Shown: positions 45,307 through 54,508 of the stretch, one piece after another | How the letters are laid out: every line of letters starts with the position of its first letter | Numbering within the stretch: position 1 is the stretch's first letter | NCBI GenBank assembly: GCA_026002835.1 | Contig: BPGC01000001.1 | Location: forward strand, 124,001-188,000 | DNA: 64,000 nt | From: Candidatus Nitrosocaldaceae archaeon | GTDB taxonomy: Archaea > Thermoproteota > Nitrososphaeria > Nitrososphaerales > Nitrosocaldaceae | Direction of reading: 5' to 3' | Program-made: the position numbers and the translations under genes | The notes under the pieces: generated by a model | Told to the model about the DNA's origin: nothing | The model's input: only the letters and a program-made list of their open reading frames with translations | Database searches by the model: none

Positions 45307-47907
45307 ATGCAAAAGGTAAAGAGGATAGTATTCTTTGAAGAAGGAGATGGAAGAGATAAGAGGCTATTAGGAGGTAAAGGAGCAGGTTTAGCAGAGATGA
45401 CAAGATTAGGACTGCCAGTGCCTCCAGGTTTTGTAATAACTACCGAGGTTTGTAATGAGTATTATGCTAACAATCAGAGATTGCCAGAGGGTTTAGAGGA
45501 AGAAGTAAGAGAAGCCATTAAAAGATTAGAAGAGAAGACTGGTAAAAAGTTTGGTGATATAAATAATCCATTGTTAGTATCTGTTAGATCTGGTGCTCCA
45601 ATATCAATGCCAGGAATGATGGATACTATATTAAACTTGGGTTTAAATGATCAAACCGTTGAAGCATTAGCAAAAGCAAGTAATAATCCTAGATTTGCTT
45701 ATGATGCTTATAGAAGGTTCATACAGATGTTTGGAAAGATAGTATTGAATATAGATGATAAGATATTCTCAGATCTCTTAGAAGCAAAGAAGAGAGAAAA
45801 AGGAGTAAAATATGATCATGAATTAGATGTTGAAGCATTAAAAGATCTAGTTAATAAATTCAAGAAGGTTTGTGAAGATCATACTGGAAAACCGTTCCCT
45901 AGTGATCCATATCAACAATTGATGCTAGCTATAGAAGCGGTATTCAAGAGTTGGATGGGTGAGAGAGCTGTTGAATATAGGAAATATTATAAGATAACTC
46001 CAGATATTGCACACGGAACCGCAGTTAATGTTGTAACTATGGTATTTGGTAACATGGGAGATGATAGCGGTACTGGAGTTGTGTTTACTAGAAATCCAGA
46101 GACTGGAGAGAAGAAGATCTATGGAGAGTTTTTAAGAAATGCTCAAGGCGAAGATGTTGTAGCTGGAGTAAGAACTCCAGAACCTATAGACAAACTCAAA
46201 GAGATAATGCCAGATGTTTATAATCAATTACTTGAGATATGTGAAAAGTTAGAGAAGCATTATAGAGAACCTCAAGATGTAGAGTTTACAGTAGAGAGAG
46301 GAAAATTATACATGCTCCAAACAAGAGCAGCAAAGATGAATGCTCCAGCCATGGTAAAGACTTCAGTAGATATGGTTAAAGAAGGTCTAATAGATAAGAA
46401 GAGAGCTATAAAAAGGATAAACGTAGATCAGATAGAGACATTATTGCATAAGAGAGTAGATCCTAAGAATGATGCAAAACCAATAGCAAAAGGCATAGCA
46501 GCAAGTCCTGGAGCAGCAACTGGTATTGTTGTATTGGATACAAAACGTGCTTTAGAGTTAGGCAATAATGGTAATAAAGTAATTCTAGTTAGAGAAGAAA
46601 CCAAACCTGAGGACGTTCCAGCATTCTTCAAATCTGTTGGAGTATTAACTAGCAGAGGAGGTAAAACTTCACATGCGGCAGTAGTAGCTAGAGGTATGGG
46701 ATTACCATGTATAGTAGGATGTTCAGAGATAACCATAGACGAAGATAATAGATTGTTTAAAGCTAACGATGTTATAGTAAAAGAAGGGGATGTAATAACT
46801 ATAGATGGAACTAGCGGGAATGTATTCCTCGGAACGGTTAAATTGATTGAGCCAGAGATAACTGAAGAGTTTAAACAATTATTAGCATGGGCAGAAGAGT
46901 TGAAGAGATTAGGTGTAAGAGCTAACGCAGATACTCCTGAAGCTGCTAAGATAGCTAGAGATTACGGTGCAAAAGGTATAGGGTTATGTAGAACTGAGAG
47001 AATGTTCAATGCTAGTGATAGATTACCAATATTTGTAAGGATGATACTAGCAGATAATAGAGAGGATAGAGAAAAATATCTAAAAGAACTTGCTAGATTC
47101 ATAAAAGATGATGCAAAAAAGATTCTTAAAGTTATGGAAGGATATCCAGTTACAATAAGATTGTTAGATCCACCATTACATGAATTCTTACCAAGGATGG
47201 ATGAGTTAGATCAATATTCAGATATATCTAAAGAACAGATAATTAAGAGGTATAAGGAGTTAGAAGAGGTTAATCCAATGATGGGTCATAGAGGAGTTAG
47301 GTTAGGAATAACATATCCAGAGATATACGAGTATCAGATAAGAGCGATTCTAGAGGCTACAAAAGAGTTGCTTAAAGAAGGAGTGAGAGCGGTTCCTCAG
47401 ATAATGGTTCCTCAAGTTGGTAGCGTAGAAGAGTTCAGAGTTATTAAAGATATATTTAGAAGAGTAAAGAACGAGGTTGATGCTTCATTAGATGTAAAGT
47501 TTGGAACTATGATGGAGGTAGTTAGAGCATGTATGACTGCTGATCAATTAGCAGAAGAAGCAGAATTCTTCAGTTTTGGAACTAATGATCTGACACAAGC
47601 TGTATTCAGTTTTAGTAGAGAAGATGTAGAAGGTAAATTCTTACCATTATACCTAGAGAAAGGTATCTTGAAGGATAACCCATTCCAAACATTAGATAAA
47701 GATGGGGTAGGCAAAGTTATTGATATTGCTATTAAAGATGGGAGAGCAGTAAATAAAGAGTTAGAGATTGGCATCTGTGGAGAGCATGGAGGCGATCCTA
47801 GATCTATAGAGTTATGTCATAAACTTGGATTAGATTATGTGAGTGCTTCACCTCATAGGATACCAATAGCAATACTAGCAGCAGCACAGAGTGCAATTAA
47901 ACAATAA
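45307..47907 (+). CDS. ppdK: Pyruvate, phosphate dikinase
   Basis: The 866-residue enzyme has an N-terminal ATP-grasp domain (LLGGKGAGLAEMTRLGLPVPPGF, cited by LLGGKGAGLAEM), the phosphohistidine domain with the catalytic His in GGKTSHAAVVARGMG, and a C-terminal PEP/pyruvate TIM barrel with GLCRTERMF, ENPMMGHRG-like (NPMMGHRGVRL) and the Cys in IGICGEHGGDP. It interconverts pyruvate and phosphoenolpyruvate, supplying PEP for gluconeogenesis in autotrophs. The ATG at 45307 fits the family start better than one 16 codons upstream. Confidence 0.96.
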   Translation: MQKVKRIVFFEEGDGRDKRLLGGKGAGLAEMTRLGLPVPPGFVITTEVCNEYYANNQRLPEGLEEEVREAIKRLEEKTGKKFGDINNPLLVSVRSGAPISMPGMMDTILNLGLNDQTVEALAKASNNPRFAYDAYRRFIQMFGKIVLNIDDKIFSDLLEAKKREKGVKYDHELDVEALKDLVNKFKKVCEDHTGKPFPSDPYQQLMLAIEAVFKSWMGERAVEYRKYYKITPDIAHGTAVNVVTMVFGNMGDDSGTGVVFTRNPETGEKKIYGEFLRNAQGEDVVAGVRTPEPIDKLKEIMPDVYNQLLEICEKLEKHYREPQDVEFTVERGKLYMLQTRAAKMNAPAMVKTSVDMVKEGLIDKKRAIKRINVDQIETLLHKRVDPKNDAKPIAKGIAASPGAATGIVVLDTKRALELGNNGNKVILVREETKPEDVPAFFKSVGVLTSRGGKTSHAAVVARGMGLPCIVGCSEITIDEDNRLFKANDVIVKEGDVITIDGTSGNVFLGTVKLIEPEITEEFKQLLAWAEELKRLGVRANADTPEAAKIARDYGAKGIGLCRTERMFNASDRLPIFVRMILADNREDREKYLKELARFIKDDAKKILKVMEGYPVTIRLLDPPLHEFLPRMDELDQYSDISKEQIIKRYKELEEVNPMMGHRGVRLGITYPEIYEYQIRAILEATKELLKEGVRAVPQIMVPQVGSVEEFRVIKDIFRRVKNEVDASLDVKFGTMMEVVRACMTADQLAEEAEFFSFGTNDLTQAVFSFSREDVEGKFLPLYLEKGILKDNPFQTLDKDGVGKVIDIAIKDGRAVNKELEIGICGEHGGDPRSIELCHKLGLDYVSASPHRIPIAILAAAQSAIKQ

Positions 47908-47909
47908 AA

Positions 47910-48116
47910 TCATTCTTTTGCTTTATTTAATATTTTGATAACATCATCCATTTTAGCAGTTGGTATCAATACCTCACCTAACACTTCCCATTCCCCATGC
48001 TGAGCATTCCACCATAAAGATCTTATCATTATTGCATCTTCACCTAATCTATCATCTCTCTCAAACTCTAATTTCATATAATCGGTAGCAAATAACTCTC
48101 CAACCTTTTTAGCCAT
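47910..48116 (-). CDS. Small conserved hypothetical protein (68 aa)
   Basis: The protein has a strand-rich start (ELFATDYMKLEFER), SLWWNAQHGEWEVLGEVLIPT, and a C-terminal helix (MDDVIKILNKAKE). The strand-strand-helix outline recalls PC4-type single-stranded DNA-binding proteins, but that is weak inference. It ends 2 nt after convergent ppdK. It is complete, with a clear ATG. Confidence 0.62.
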   Translation of the reverse strand: MAKKVGELFATDYMKLEFERDDRLGEDAIMIRSLWWNAQHGEWEVLGEVLIPTAKMDDVIKILNKAKE

Positions 48117-48153
48117 GTAATAAATGATAGAATGGTATTAAAAAAATTATGGT

Positions 48154-49404
48154 TTATAGACTTCCAGATAATAATGGCTTTGAAGTGCAACTATCTGCAA
48201 TGCTAATCTCTACACCTGGTATGCTAACTGCTAGATTATCTACAAATGTCTTTAATGTTCCTATCTTAAATCCTTCATTTGTATCTCTAATATCTAACCT
48301 TCCTATACTTTCTCCATTATAACATGCTAGCAAGTTATCTACATCTTCAGCAGTTATTATCGTTATAGATAACCTTGCTATATCTCTATTATTACTCTTT
48401 ATAAGTAGCATATCTGCAGTTCCAAAACTTCTGGTATCATTCTCTGGCTGCAATGTTAATCGTAATGATACTATAGCTCTATCGTTTCCAGCAATTCTAT
48501 CTAATCTATCTATATTTCTTAATAATGAATCATCCATGATCTTTGTCTTTACTCTCTCAACTGTACTCTTTACATCGGCCTTGTTCAATACTCTAGCCTC
48601 CATACTTTCTATTATAACATCTCTATCTATCTTTGCTATCTTATCTATTATAACATCTATTATAGAATCTATATCTGTCTGATTTGTTACAAACCTATAT
48701 CTGAAATCTACCTCTGCTATACCATCTCTGACATGAATCTTAGTTCTCATATTATCTCCACTTACATCATCGCTCTCATTTACACTCTCAACTCTTAATA
48801 TGCTACTTACATCAGCTCTAGTTAGGTTTAATCTTTCTAAGATCATATCAGCTATTGCTCCTCTATCTGTAACATCTGTCCTAAATTCATCCTCGATCTT
48901 TATTATTGCTATACCATCGATTATCTCTACTTTGATCTCTAATCCTTCATCTCCTCTCTTCCTCTCTTGCTCTCCAGCAACTGCTCTAAAATCATTTATC
49001 TGAAATGATCTATCTCCAATCTGTAATGTACAATCCTTGTACTCTCCTATAACAATATTATCTCTTATCTCTAATTTGCCTCTATTATTATTAACATCAA
49101 GCACTCCTGCTAATACTGGGTTTTGAACATTGCTTGGCATATCAGAACATTCTATTACTACTCTATACTCTCCATCATCAAGATTTCTAACTTCTACTTT
49201 CAATTTCATAACATTATCTTCAATCTCTATTTCATATTCTATCCTCTCATTTGCTACTGTAACCTCAGCCTTTCTATCAGATTTATCATCTTTATCCTTA
49301 TCATCATCTTCGTTATCTTCTGATAATGCTGGTACTGCTAGAACTGCTACGCTAACAATCATCGTTATTGCTAATAACAATGCTGCCAGTTTTTTATCAA
49401 TCAT
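48154..49404 (-). CDS. Secreted acidic protein with an internal repeat
   Basis: The 416-residue protein begins with a signal peptide (AALLLAITMIVSVAVLAVPALS) followed by an Asp/Lys-rich linker (about 29-45). A beta-rich domain follows (50-145) with a Cys pair. Two related segments then occur at about 154-204 and 219-269; both have a strand, a DGIA turn, a second strand ending in FRT or FVT, a TD pair and a helix ending IDRDV- or TRADV-like. The C-terminus has no membrane anchor. Probably an extracellular protein; function unknown. Confidence 0.7.
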   Translation of the reverse strand: MIDKKLAALLLAITMIVSVAVLAVPALSEDNEDDDKDKDDKSDRKAEVTVANERIEYEIEIEDNVMKLKVEVRNLDDGEYRVVIECSDMPSNVQNPVLAGVLDVNNNRGKLEIRDNIVIGEYKDCTLQIGDRSFQINDFRAVAGEQERKRGDEGLEIKVEIIDGIAIIKIEDEFRTDVTDRGAIADMILERLNLTRADVSSILRVESVNESDDVSGDNMRTKIHVRDGIAEVDFRYRFVTNQTDIDSIIDVIIDKIAKIDRDVIIESMEARVLNKADVKSTVERVKTKIMDDSLLRNIDRLDRIAGNDRAIVSLRLTLQPENDTRSFGTADMLLIKSNNRDIARLSITIITAEDVDNLLACYNGESIGRLDIRDTNEGFKIGTLKTFVDNLAVSIPGVEISIADSCTSKPLLSGSL

Positions 49405-49518
49405 TGAATTATATTATGAATGATACTATATAAATAATCAGGCATAAATCTTTCATAAATCTTTTAAATAACCATAATAAGGAAAGACATTAATGCTATT
49501 AGATATCTATCATCTTAG

Positions 49519-50007
49519 ATGAGGAAGCCTAGAAAACCATCTGATGGGAAGAATAAGAGAAGGTTGGATAAAAAACAATTGATCATGCTTCCAGCAGCTG
49601 CATCAATTGGATTTATTGTTATACTTATAATGAATCAAGCAACTCCTAAGATACTTGAGGAATGTTTTACTAGCGATCAACAAGCATATAGCATTCATGT
49701 AAACCTTGAAGTATTTTTAGATGGTCAGCCTATGGATCTTCCAGATAATCTAGGGTATGAAGAGAATTGTATCAAACCTTTGCATCTTCATGGTGAGCAT
49801 GATATTCATGTTATATATGATAGAGAGATAAGATTAACTCTGTTTGAGTTTATCAAACTATGGGGAATAGATCTCAATAATTATGAGACATCGATATCTG
49901 TAAAGATGCCAGATAGCAATGAATACCTTCCATTTAGAGGAGGGCAAAGAGCATTACCATTTGAGGATGATATGAGTATAAGGATTGAGTTGAAGAGTAA
50001 GAGTTAG
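49519..50007 (+). CDS. Membrane-anchored extracytoplasmic hypothetical protein
   Basis: The 162-residue protein has a strongly basic N-terminus (KPRKPSDGKNKRRLDKK), one transmembrane helix (LIMLPAAASIGFIVILIM) and an outer domain with His clustering (CIKPLHLHGEHDIHVIYD). The His-rich strand and two Cys (in EECFTS and EENCIKP) could bind a metal such as copper, although this is only suggested by composition. It is divergent from the secreted protein upstream. No family recognised. Confidence 0.62.
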   Translation: MRKPRKPSDGKNKRRLDKKQLIMLPAAASIGFIVILIMNQATPKILEECFTSDQQAYSIHVNLEVFLDGQPMDLPDNLGYEENCIKPLHLHGEHDIHVIYDREIRLTLFEFIKLWGIDLNNYETSISVKMPDSNEYLPFRGGQRALPFEDDMSIRIELKSKS

Positions 50008-50230
50008 AGTATAGTTTTGTCGTATATTACATTTCTGAATGTTTTTAGAATTAGTTTAGTTTCTTATTAATTAAATCGTATTATAGAGGTTTATATTGCC
50101 ATCGATATCATAAATCCTTAGACTGTTAAGAATCTCTTCATAATTATAAAGTTGAGCCATAACCTATAATCTAGCATTTAATATAAAAAGATTAAGAAGA
50201 GTTATATTAACTTCTTATAAAAGGCTTGGT

Positions 50231-51244
50231 ATGCCAAAAGCAGCAGTAATCAAGGGTGATGGAACTGGACCAGAGTTGGTAGATGCTATGCTGAATGTAT
50301 TAAAGGCATGTAATACTAAAGTAGAATTGATTCTATGTGAAGCTGGTTCAGAATACTGGCAGAAGCATGGAGGAAATTCGTACATCCCAGAAGAGACATG
50401 GAAGTTATTGAAAGAGAGCGATGCATGCTTCAAAGGACCAACTACTACCATACCAGATCCAAATGCTCCAAGAAGTGTAGCAGTAACCATAAGACAATAC
50501 TTTGAGCTTTATGCAAATATAAGACCGATCAAAACCTATGGAAAGATGGAGAAAGATCTATACTTTGTTTGTGTTAGAGAGGCTACTGAAGGACTTTATT
50601 CGGGTTTAGAGTTCAAGATTGGAGATGATGCAGCTATAGCTATGAGGAAGATAACTAGAAAAGGATGCACTAGAGTAGTTAGAAGAGCGTTTGAGGAAGC
50701 AAAGAACAGAAATTTCAATAAGATAATAGCTATAACAAAGAGGAATATCTTGAAAGAGACCGATGGTATATTCATGCAAGAGGTAGAGAAAGCAAATAAG
50801 GAGCATAATTTAGAGGTTGAAGAGTATTACATAGATAACATATGCCAGCAGTTAGTCAAGAATCCAGAAAGGTTCAACTCATGTATATTATTAAGCACAA
50901 ATCTATTCATGGATATAGTATCTGAAGCAGCATCTGGTAATGTAGGATCTATAGGCAATGTATATTCTGGTAACTTTGGAGACAATTATGCTATGTTCGA
51001 GCCAGCACATGGTTCAGCACCAAAGTATAAAGGCATGAATAAAGTAAATCCTACTGCTACAATCTTATCTGGAGCATGGATGGTAGAGTATCTAGGAGAG
51101 AAGGATATAGCTAGAGCGATATTCAAAGCAACTGAAGATGTTATCAATGAAGGGAAATATGTTACATACGATCTAGGAGGAAATGCTGGAACAAAAGAGA
51201 TGGCTAATGCTATAGCAGAGAGAGCACAAGCATATCTAAAATAA
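50231..51244 (+). CDS. Isocitrate / isopropylmalate dehydrogenase family protein
   Basis: The 337-residue beta-decarboxylating dehydrogenase has AVIKGDGTGPELVDAM at the start, the substrate-binding VTIRQYFELYANIRPIKTY, the metal site region DNICQQLVKNPERF and the coenzyme loop FEPAHGSAPKYKGMNKVNPTA, cited by EPAHGSAP. YANIRP-type sequence resembles NAD-dependent isocitrate dehydrogenases more than LeuB. It could supply 2-oxoglutarate. Separation from leuCD by 28 kb leaves isopropylmalate dehydrogenase possible. Confidence 0.85.
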   Translation: MPKAAVIKGDGTGPELVDAMLNVLKACNTKVELILCEAGSEYWQKHGGNSYIPEETWKLLKESDACFKGPTTTIPDPNAPRSVAVTIRQYFELYANIRPIKTYGKMEKDLYFVCVREATEGLYSGLEFKIGDDAAIAMRKITRKGCTRVVRRAFEEAKNRNFNKIIAITKRNILKETDGIFMQEVEKANKEHNLEVEEYYIDNICQQLVKNPERFNSCILLSTNLFMDIVSEAASGNVGSIGNVYSGNFGDNYAMFEPAHGSAPKYKGMNKVNPTATILSGAWMVEYLGEKDIARAIFKATEDVINEGKYVTYDLGGNAGTKEMANAIAERAQAYLK

Positions 51245-51283
51245 ACCCAAAATTTTAATTATTAGCATAATATCTAGTAGCCT

Positions 51284-52069
51284 ATGGCTAGAAAGATTGG
51301 AGAGATAGAAGAGCCTTTACACAATTATAAACAAGAGATATTATTGATACCAATTGATGAGTTGGAGGTTATAAATATACAGAGAAGACCATCCCAATAT
51401 CATGTCAATAGATTGATGGTATCTATAAAGAAGCTAGGTTTTGTAACTCCATTGATAGTAGTTAAAGATGAGAATTATAAGATAATCGATGGGCAGCATA
51501 GATTTCTAGCAGCAAAAGAGTTAGGCATAAAAGAGTTCTTATGCTTATCAATCCCAAGCAAGTATGCTTATGATCTCATGGAACTTAATATAGAGAAGCA
51601 GCCAACTCTAAGGGAGAGATGCTATGTAGCATTGAATGTATATAGAATATATCTAAATGAGGATTCTAGAATATTAGAGGATGATATTAGGATAATGGAT
51701 TCTATAGAATTCCCTTATTACATAACACTAGGCTTAGGATATGAGAAGGATGAAAAGTTATTCGGTTCAGCATATGAATCTATATTGAAAAGGGTTGATA
51801 GATTCATAAATCTGCCTATAAATGAGGCATATGCTGTTAGAATAAAGAGAGCAGATACATTAGTAGAGATAGATAGCATAGCAAAAAAAGCAGTAGAGAA
51901 GATTAAAGAAGAAGGAATGGATCATCCTTTCCTCCATAAAGAAGTTGTATCATATTGTAATCCTATAGGAAGAAAGAGGAAAGTTGAGGAGAATATAGAA
52001 GAGGTTTTTGATAAATTGAGGTATAATCTAGAGTATATATTAGAACATCCAGAGTCATTCAAGACTTAA
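51284..52069 (+). CDS. ParB-like nuclease-domain protein
   Basis: The 261-residue protein has a ParB/sulfiredoxin-type domain at about residues 18-95: LIPIDELEVINIQRRPS, LMVSIKKLGFVTPLIVV and IIDGQHRFLAAKELG. The GQHR motif replaces the GERR of CTP-binding ParB. The C-terminal 150 residues are helical and end in a charged region. A TATA-like element about 29 nt upstream suits leaderless expression. The gene lies 35 nt before the nop5 start; whether it acts on DNA or on another substrate is unknown. Confidence 0.8.
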   Translation: MARKIGEIEEPLHNYKQEILLIPIDELEVINIQRRPSQYHVNRLMVSIKKLGFVTPLIVVKDENYKIIDGQHRFLAAKELGIKEFLCLSIPSKYAYDLMELNIEKQPTLRERCYVALNVYRIYLNEDSRILEDDIRIMDSIEFPYYITLGLGYEKDEKLFGSAYESILKRVDRFINLPINEAYAVRIKRADTLVEIDSIAKKAVEKIKEEGMDHPFLHKEVVSYCNPIGRKRKVEENIEEVFDKLRYNLEYILEHPESFKT

Positions 52070-52103
52070 CCTTTTTTATAGGGCTATGTATAGGATTTGT
52101 ATG

Positions 52104-53270
52104 ATGAAGTTATTGTTATTAGAGTTAGGCATACTCGCTTTAAATGATGTAACAAAAAGTATCAGATTCAAAGATATAGATGAGTTTATCCAAGTTAAGA
52201 ATAAGGCATATGATCTATCTAATCTACTAACAGATATTAAAGATAAGATAAAGATAAACGATCCTTCCTTGGATATAGTAAAAGATTATGGTTTTGAAGT
52301 TGAGTTGATGGATCAGAAAGAACAACTTGAGATAATTGAGAACAAATTAGATCTGCTCATAAAGTATGGTTTTGCTGATAATGAAGAAGAAGCAAAGTTA
52401 TCGCTAAGAGAGTTTGCTATAAAGTTATCGGAGTTAAAGATTAAAGAAGCCTCTACTAGAAGAGATCTACATATAATCCAAGCAGTCAATGCTTTAGATG
52501 AATATGACAAATCTATAAATATATTATCAGAAAGAGTTAGAGAATGGTATGGTTTACACTTTCCAGAACTTAGTGCTTTGATTGAGAATATAAACACATA
52601 TTGTGATATAATACTTATAGGTTCTAGAGATGAACTAAATGAAGATAATCTTAAACCTCTTGGAAATAGAGGAGATATCATACTAGAAGCAGCAAGAAAG
52701 AGTAAAGGAGGAGATATAACAAATGATAGTATTAATGTATTAAAGAATATAGCAAAAGATCTAAAGATGTTAATAAAGAGTAGAGATGCTATAGATAGAT
52801 ACTTGGAAAAAGAGATGGAAGAGGTTGCTCCTAATATAAAAGAGTTAGTAGGAGCAAATGTAGGTGCTAGACTAATAGCAAAAGCTGGAGGTTTAGATAG
52901 ATTAGCAACTCTCCCAGCAAGCACAATCCAAGTATTAGGTGCAGAAAAAGCATTATTCAGAGCATTGAAGAGCAAGAGCAAACCTCCAAAACATGGAATA
53001 ATTTTCCAGCATGCAATAATACATTCTTCTCCTAAATGGCAGAGAGGAAAAATAGCAAGAGCATTAGCTGCAAACCTAGCATTAGCTGCAAGAATCGATC
53101 TATACAAAGGTATCAAAGATCCAGAACTACTTACTAGACTTAATAAGAGGATAGAAGAGATTAAAGAGAGATACAAGGAGATGCCAGAGAAGAAGGAAGA
53201 GAAGCCTAAGAAAGTCTATAAAGAGAAGAAGAGGAAGAAGGTGAAGAGGTATGGTAAGAAGCGAAGATAA
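52104..53270 (+). CDS. nop5: Nop5 (Nop56/58) C/D box RNP scaffold protein
   Basis: The 388-residue protein (start at the ATG 27 nt after tttttata) has a helical N-terminal fibrillarin-binding domain, a long coiled coil (about 110-220), and the Nop domain with VGANVGARLIAKAGGL, LPASTIQVLGAEKALFRALK and GIIFQHAIIHSSPKWQRGKIAR. The C-terminus is Lys/Arg-rich. It bridges L7Ae-bound guide RNA and fibrillarin. The fibrillarin gene overlaps its end by 20 nt. Confidence 0.95.
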   Translation: MKLLLLELGILALNDVTKSIRFKDIDEFIQVKNKAYDLSNLLTDIKDKIKINDPSLDIVKDYGFEVELMDQKEQLEIIENKLDLLIKYGFADNEEEAKLSLREFAIKLSELKIKEASTRRDLHIIQAVNALDEYDKSINILSERVREWYGLHFPELSALIENINTYCDIILIGSRDELNEDNLKPLGNRGDIILEAARKSKGGDITNDSINVLKNIAKDLKMLIKSRDAIDRYLEKEMEEVAPNIKELVGANVGARLIAKAGGLDRLATLPASTIQVLGAEKALFRALKSKSKPPKHGIIFQHAIIHSSPKWQRGKIARALAANLALAARIDLYKGIKDPELLTRLNKRIEEIKERYKEMPEKKEEKPKKVYKEKKRKKVKRYGKKRR

Positions 53271-53922
53271 TATACTCTGGCTAAGAATAGATAAGGAAGA
53301 TAAGTTATGCACTAAGAACTTAGCAAGAGGTATCCAAGTTTATGGAGAAAAGTTGATAATTCATGATGATAATGAGTATAGAGTTTGGGATCCGTTCAGA
53401 AGCAAATTGGCAGCTGCCATTATCAAAGGCTTGAGAAATATGCCTATTAAGAAGAGCAGTAATGTATTGTATCTAGGAGCATCAACTGGCACTACAGTAA
53501 GCCATGTATCTGATATTATTGAAGATGGAATAATATTTGCAGTAGAACCAGCAGTTAGAGTAGCAAGAGAATTGTTAGATAAAGTAGCAAAACCTAGGAA
53601 GAATGTAATACCTATAATTGAAGATGCTAGAAAAGCATTATATTATTCAACATTTGGTAAAGTAGATGTTGTATATTGTGATATAGCTCAACCAGATCAG
53701 ACAGAAATAGCTATAACAAATTGTAATAATTATCTTAAAGAGAATGGATACCTTATGTTAGTAATAAAGAGTAGAAGTATTGATGTTGTTAAAGAACCCA
53801 AACAAGTTATTGAGGAAGAGATAGCTAAATTAAGAGAGTTTAAAGTATTAGAAGTTATCAATCTAGAACCTTTTGATAAGGATCATGCAATTGTGATTGC
53901 GAAATATCAATCCTCTTCATAG
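53251..53922 (+). CDS. flpA: Fibrillarin, C/D box RNP 2'-O-methyltransferase
   Basis: The 223-residue enzyme has YRVWDPFRSKLAAAI, SAM-binding NVLYLGASTGTTVSHVSDII, the GIIFAVEPAVRVARELL segment, and DVVYCDIAQPDQTEIAI with the catalytic Asp. It methylates rRNA or tRNA riboses as directed by C/D guide RNAs, such as the candidate at 8609-8675. It is translationally coupled to nop5 and overlaps the convergent rnhB by 65 nt. Confidence 0.96.
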   Translation: MVRSEDNILWLRIDKEDKLCTKNLARGIQVYGEKLIIHDDNEYRVWDPFRSKLAAAIIKGLRNMPIKKSSNVLYLGASTGTTVSHVSDIIEDGIIFAVEPAVRVARELLDKVAKPRKNVIPIIEDARKALYYSTFGKVDVVYCDIAQPDQTEIAITNCNNYLKENGYLMLVIKSRSIDVVKEPKQVIEEEIAKLREFKVLEVINLEPFDKDHAIVIAKYQSSS

Positions 53923-54508
53923 TCTTCCAACTCTTCCTAACAAACTCTGGATATTGTTTATTCTTCTTTATCCATTCCTCAACAAACTTGATTGTTATTT
54001 CATCTGAAGGATATCCAGAGCCTACATTGCCATATACTCTCAATTTATCAATCTCTTTATCCCTATTAACTTTAGCAATAATAGATGCAGCTCCTACAAC
54101 TATATTATTTGCATCTGCTCTATGCTCTGCATATATTTTAGGATTATAACATAATCTATTTGCTAACACCTCTACTATCTTCTTAGGATTTCTATAAAAA
54201 GAATCAATATATATCTCTTCTAATCTAACATTCTTAAGAATATTAGCAATTGTATCCAACTCTAATCTATTAAGATTTGTTCTAGCATCTATGGCTTTTG
54301 TGGTTATCTTCTTTATTATCATCTTATCTGCAACCTCTTTTATCTCTTCATATAATTCTAAACGCTTCTTTCTACTAAGCATCTTTGAGTCCTTGACACC
54401 TATCTCTTTCAAATATTTGATCTTATCATCATTTATTATTATGCATGCTATGACTAATGGACCTAGCAATGAGCCTCTGCCAGCCTCATCAATTCCCGCA
54501 ACTAGCAT
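53858..54508 (-). CDS. rnhB: Ribonuclease HII
   Basis: The 216-residue protein has VAGIDEAGRGSLLGPLVIA with the first two acidic residues, GVKDSKMLSRKKR, and the AEHRADANNIVVGAASIIAKV segment containing the third and a later Asp in GNVGSGYPSDEIT. It removes RNA from RNA-DNA hybrids and misincorporated ribonucleotides. It overlaps the THEP1 gene upstream by 7 nt, and the convergent fibrillarin by 65 nt. Confidence 0.95.
   Translation of the reverse strand: MLVAGIDEAGRGSLLGPLVIACIIINDDKIKYLKEIGVKDSKMLSRKKRLELYEEIKEVADKMIIKKITTKAIDARTNLNRLELDTIANILKNVRLEEIYIDSFYRNPKKIVEVLANRLCYNPKIYAEHRADANNIVVGAASIIAKVNRDKEIDKLRVYGNVGSGYPSDEITIKFVEEWIKKNKQYPEFVRKSWKTMKRIDISQSQLHDPYQKVLD

Noticed and set aside
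47910..48116. Assignment of the 68-residue protein as PC4/Sub1 coactivator
   Set aside because: Only a loose strand-helix outline is shared, with no diagnostic motif, so it is left as hypothetical.
50060..50160. Minus-strand 29-codon frame before the dehydrogenase gene
   Set aside because: It is too short and has no recognisable features; the interval is most simply an intergenic region of 220 nt.
52313..53176. 287-codon open frame antisense to nop5
   Set aside because: It mirrors the nop5 coding region, whose protein motifs are unambiguous; the antisense product is a Ser/Leu-rich shadow.
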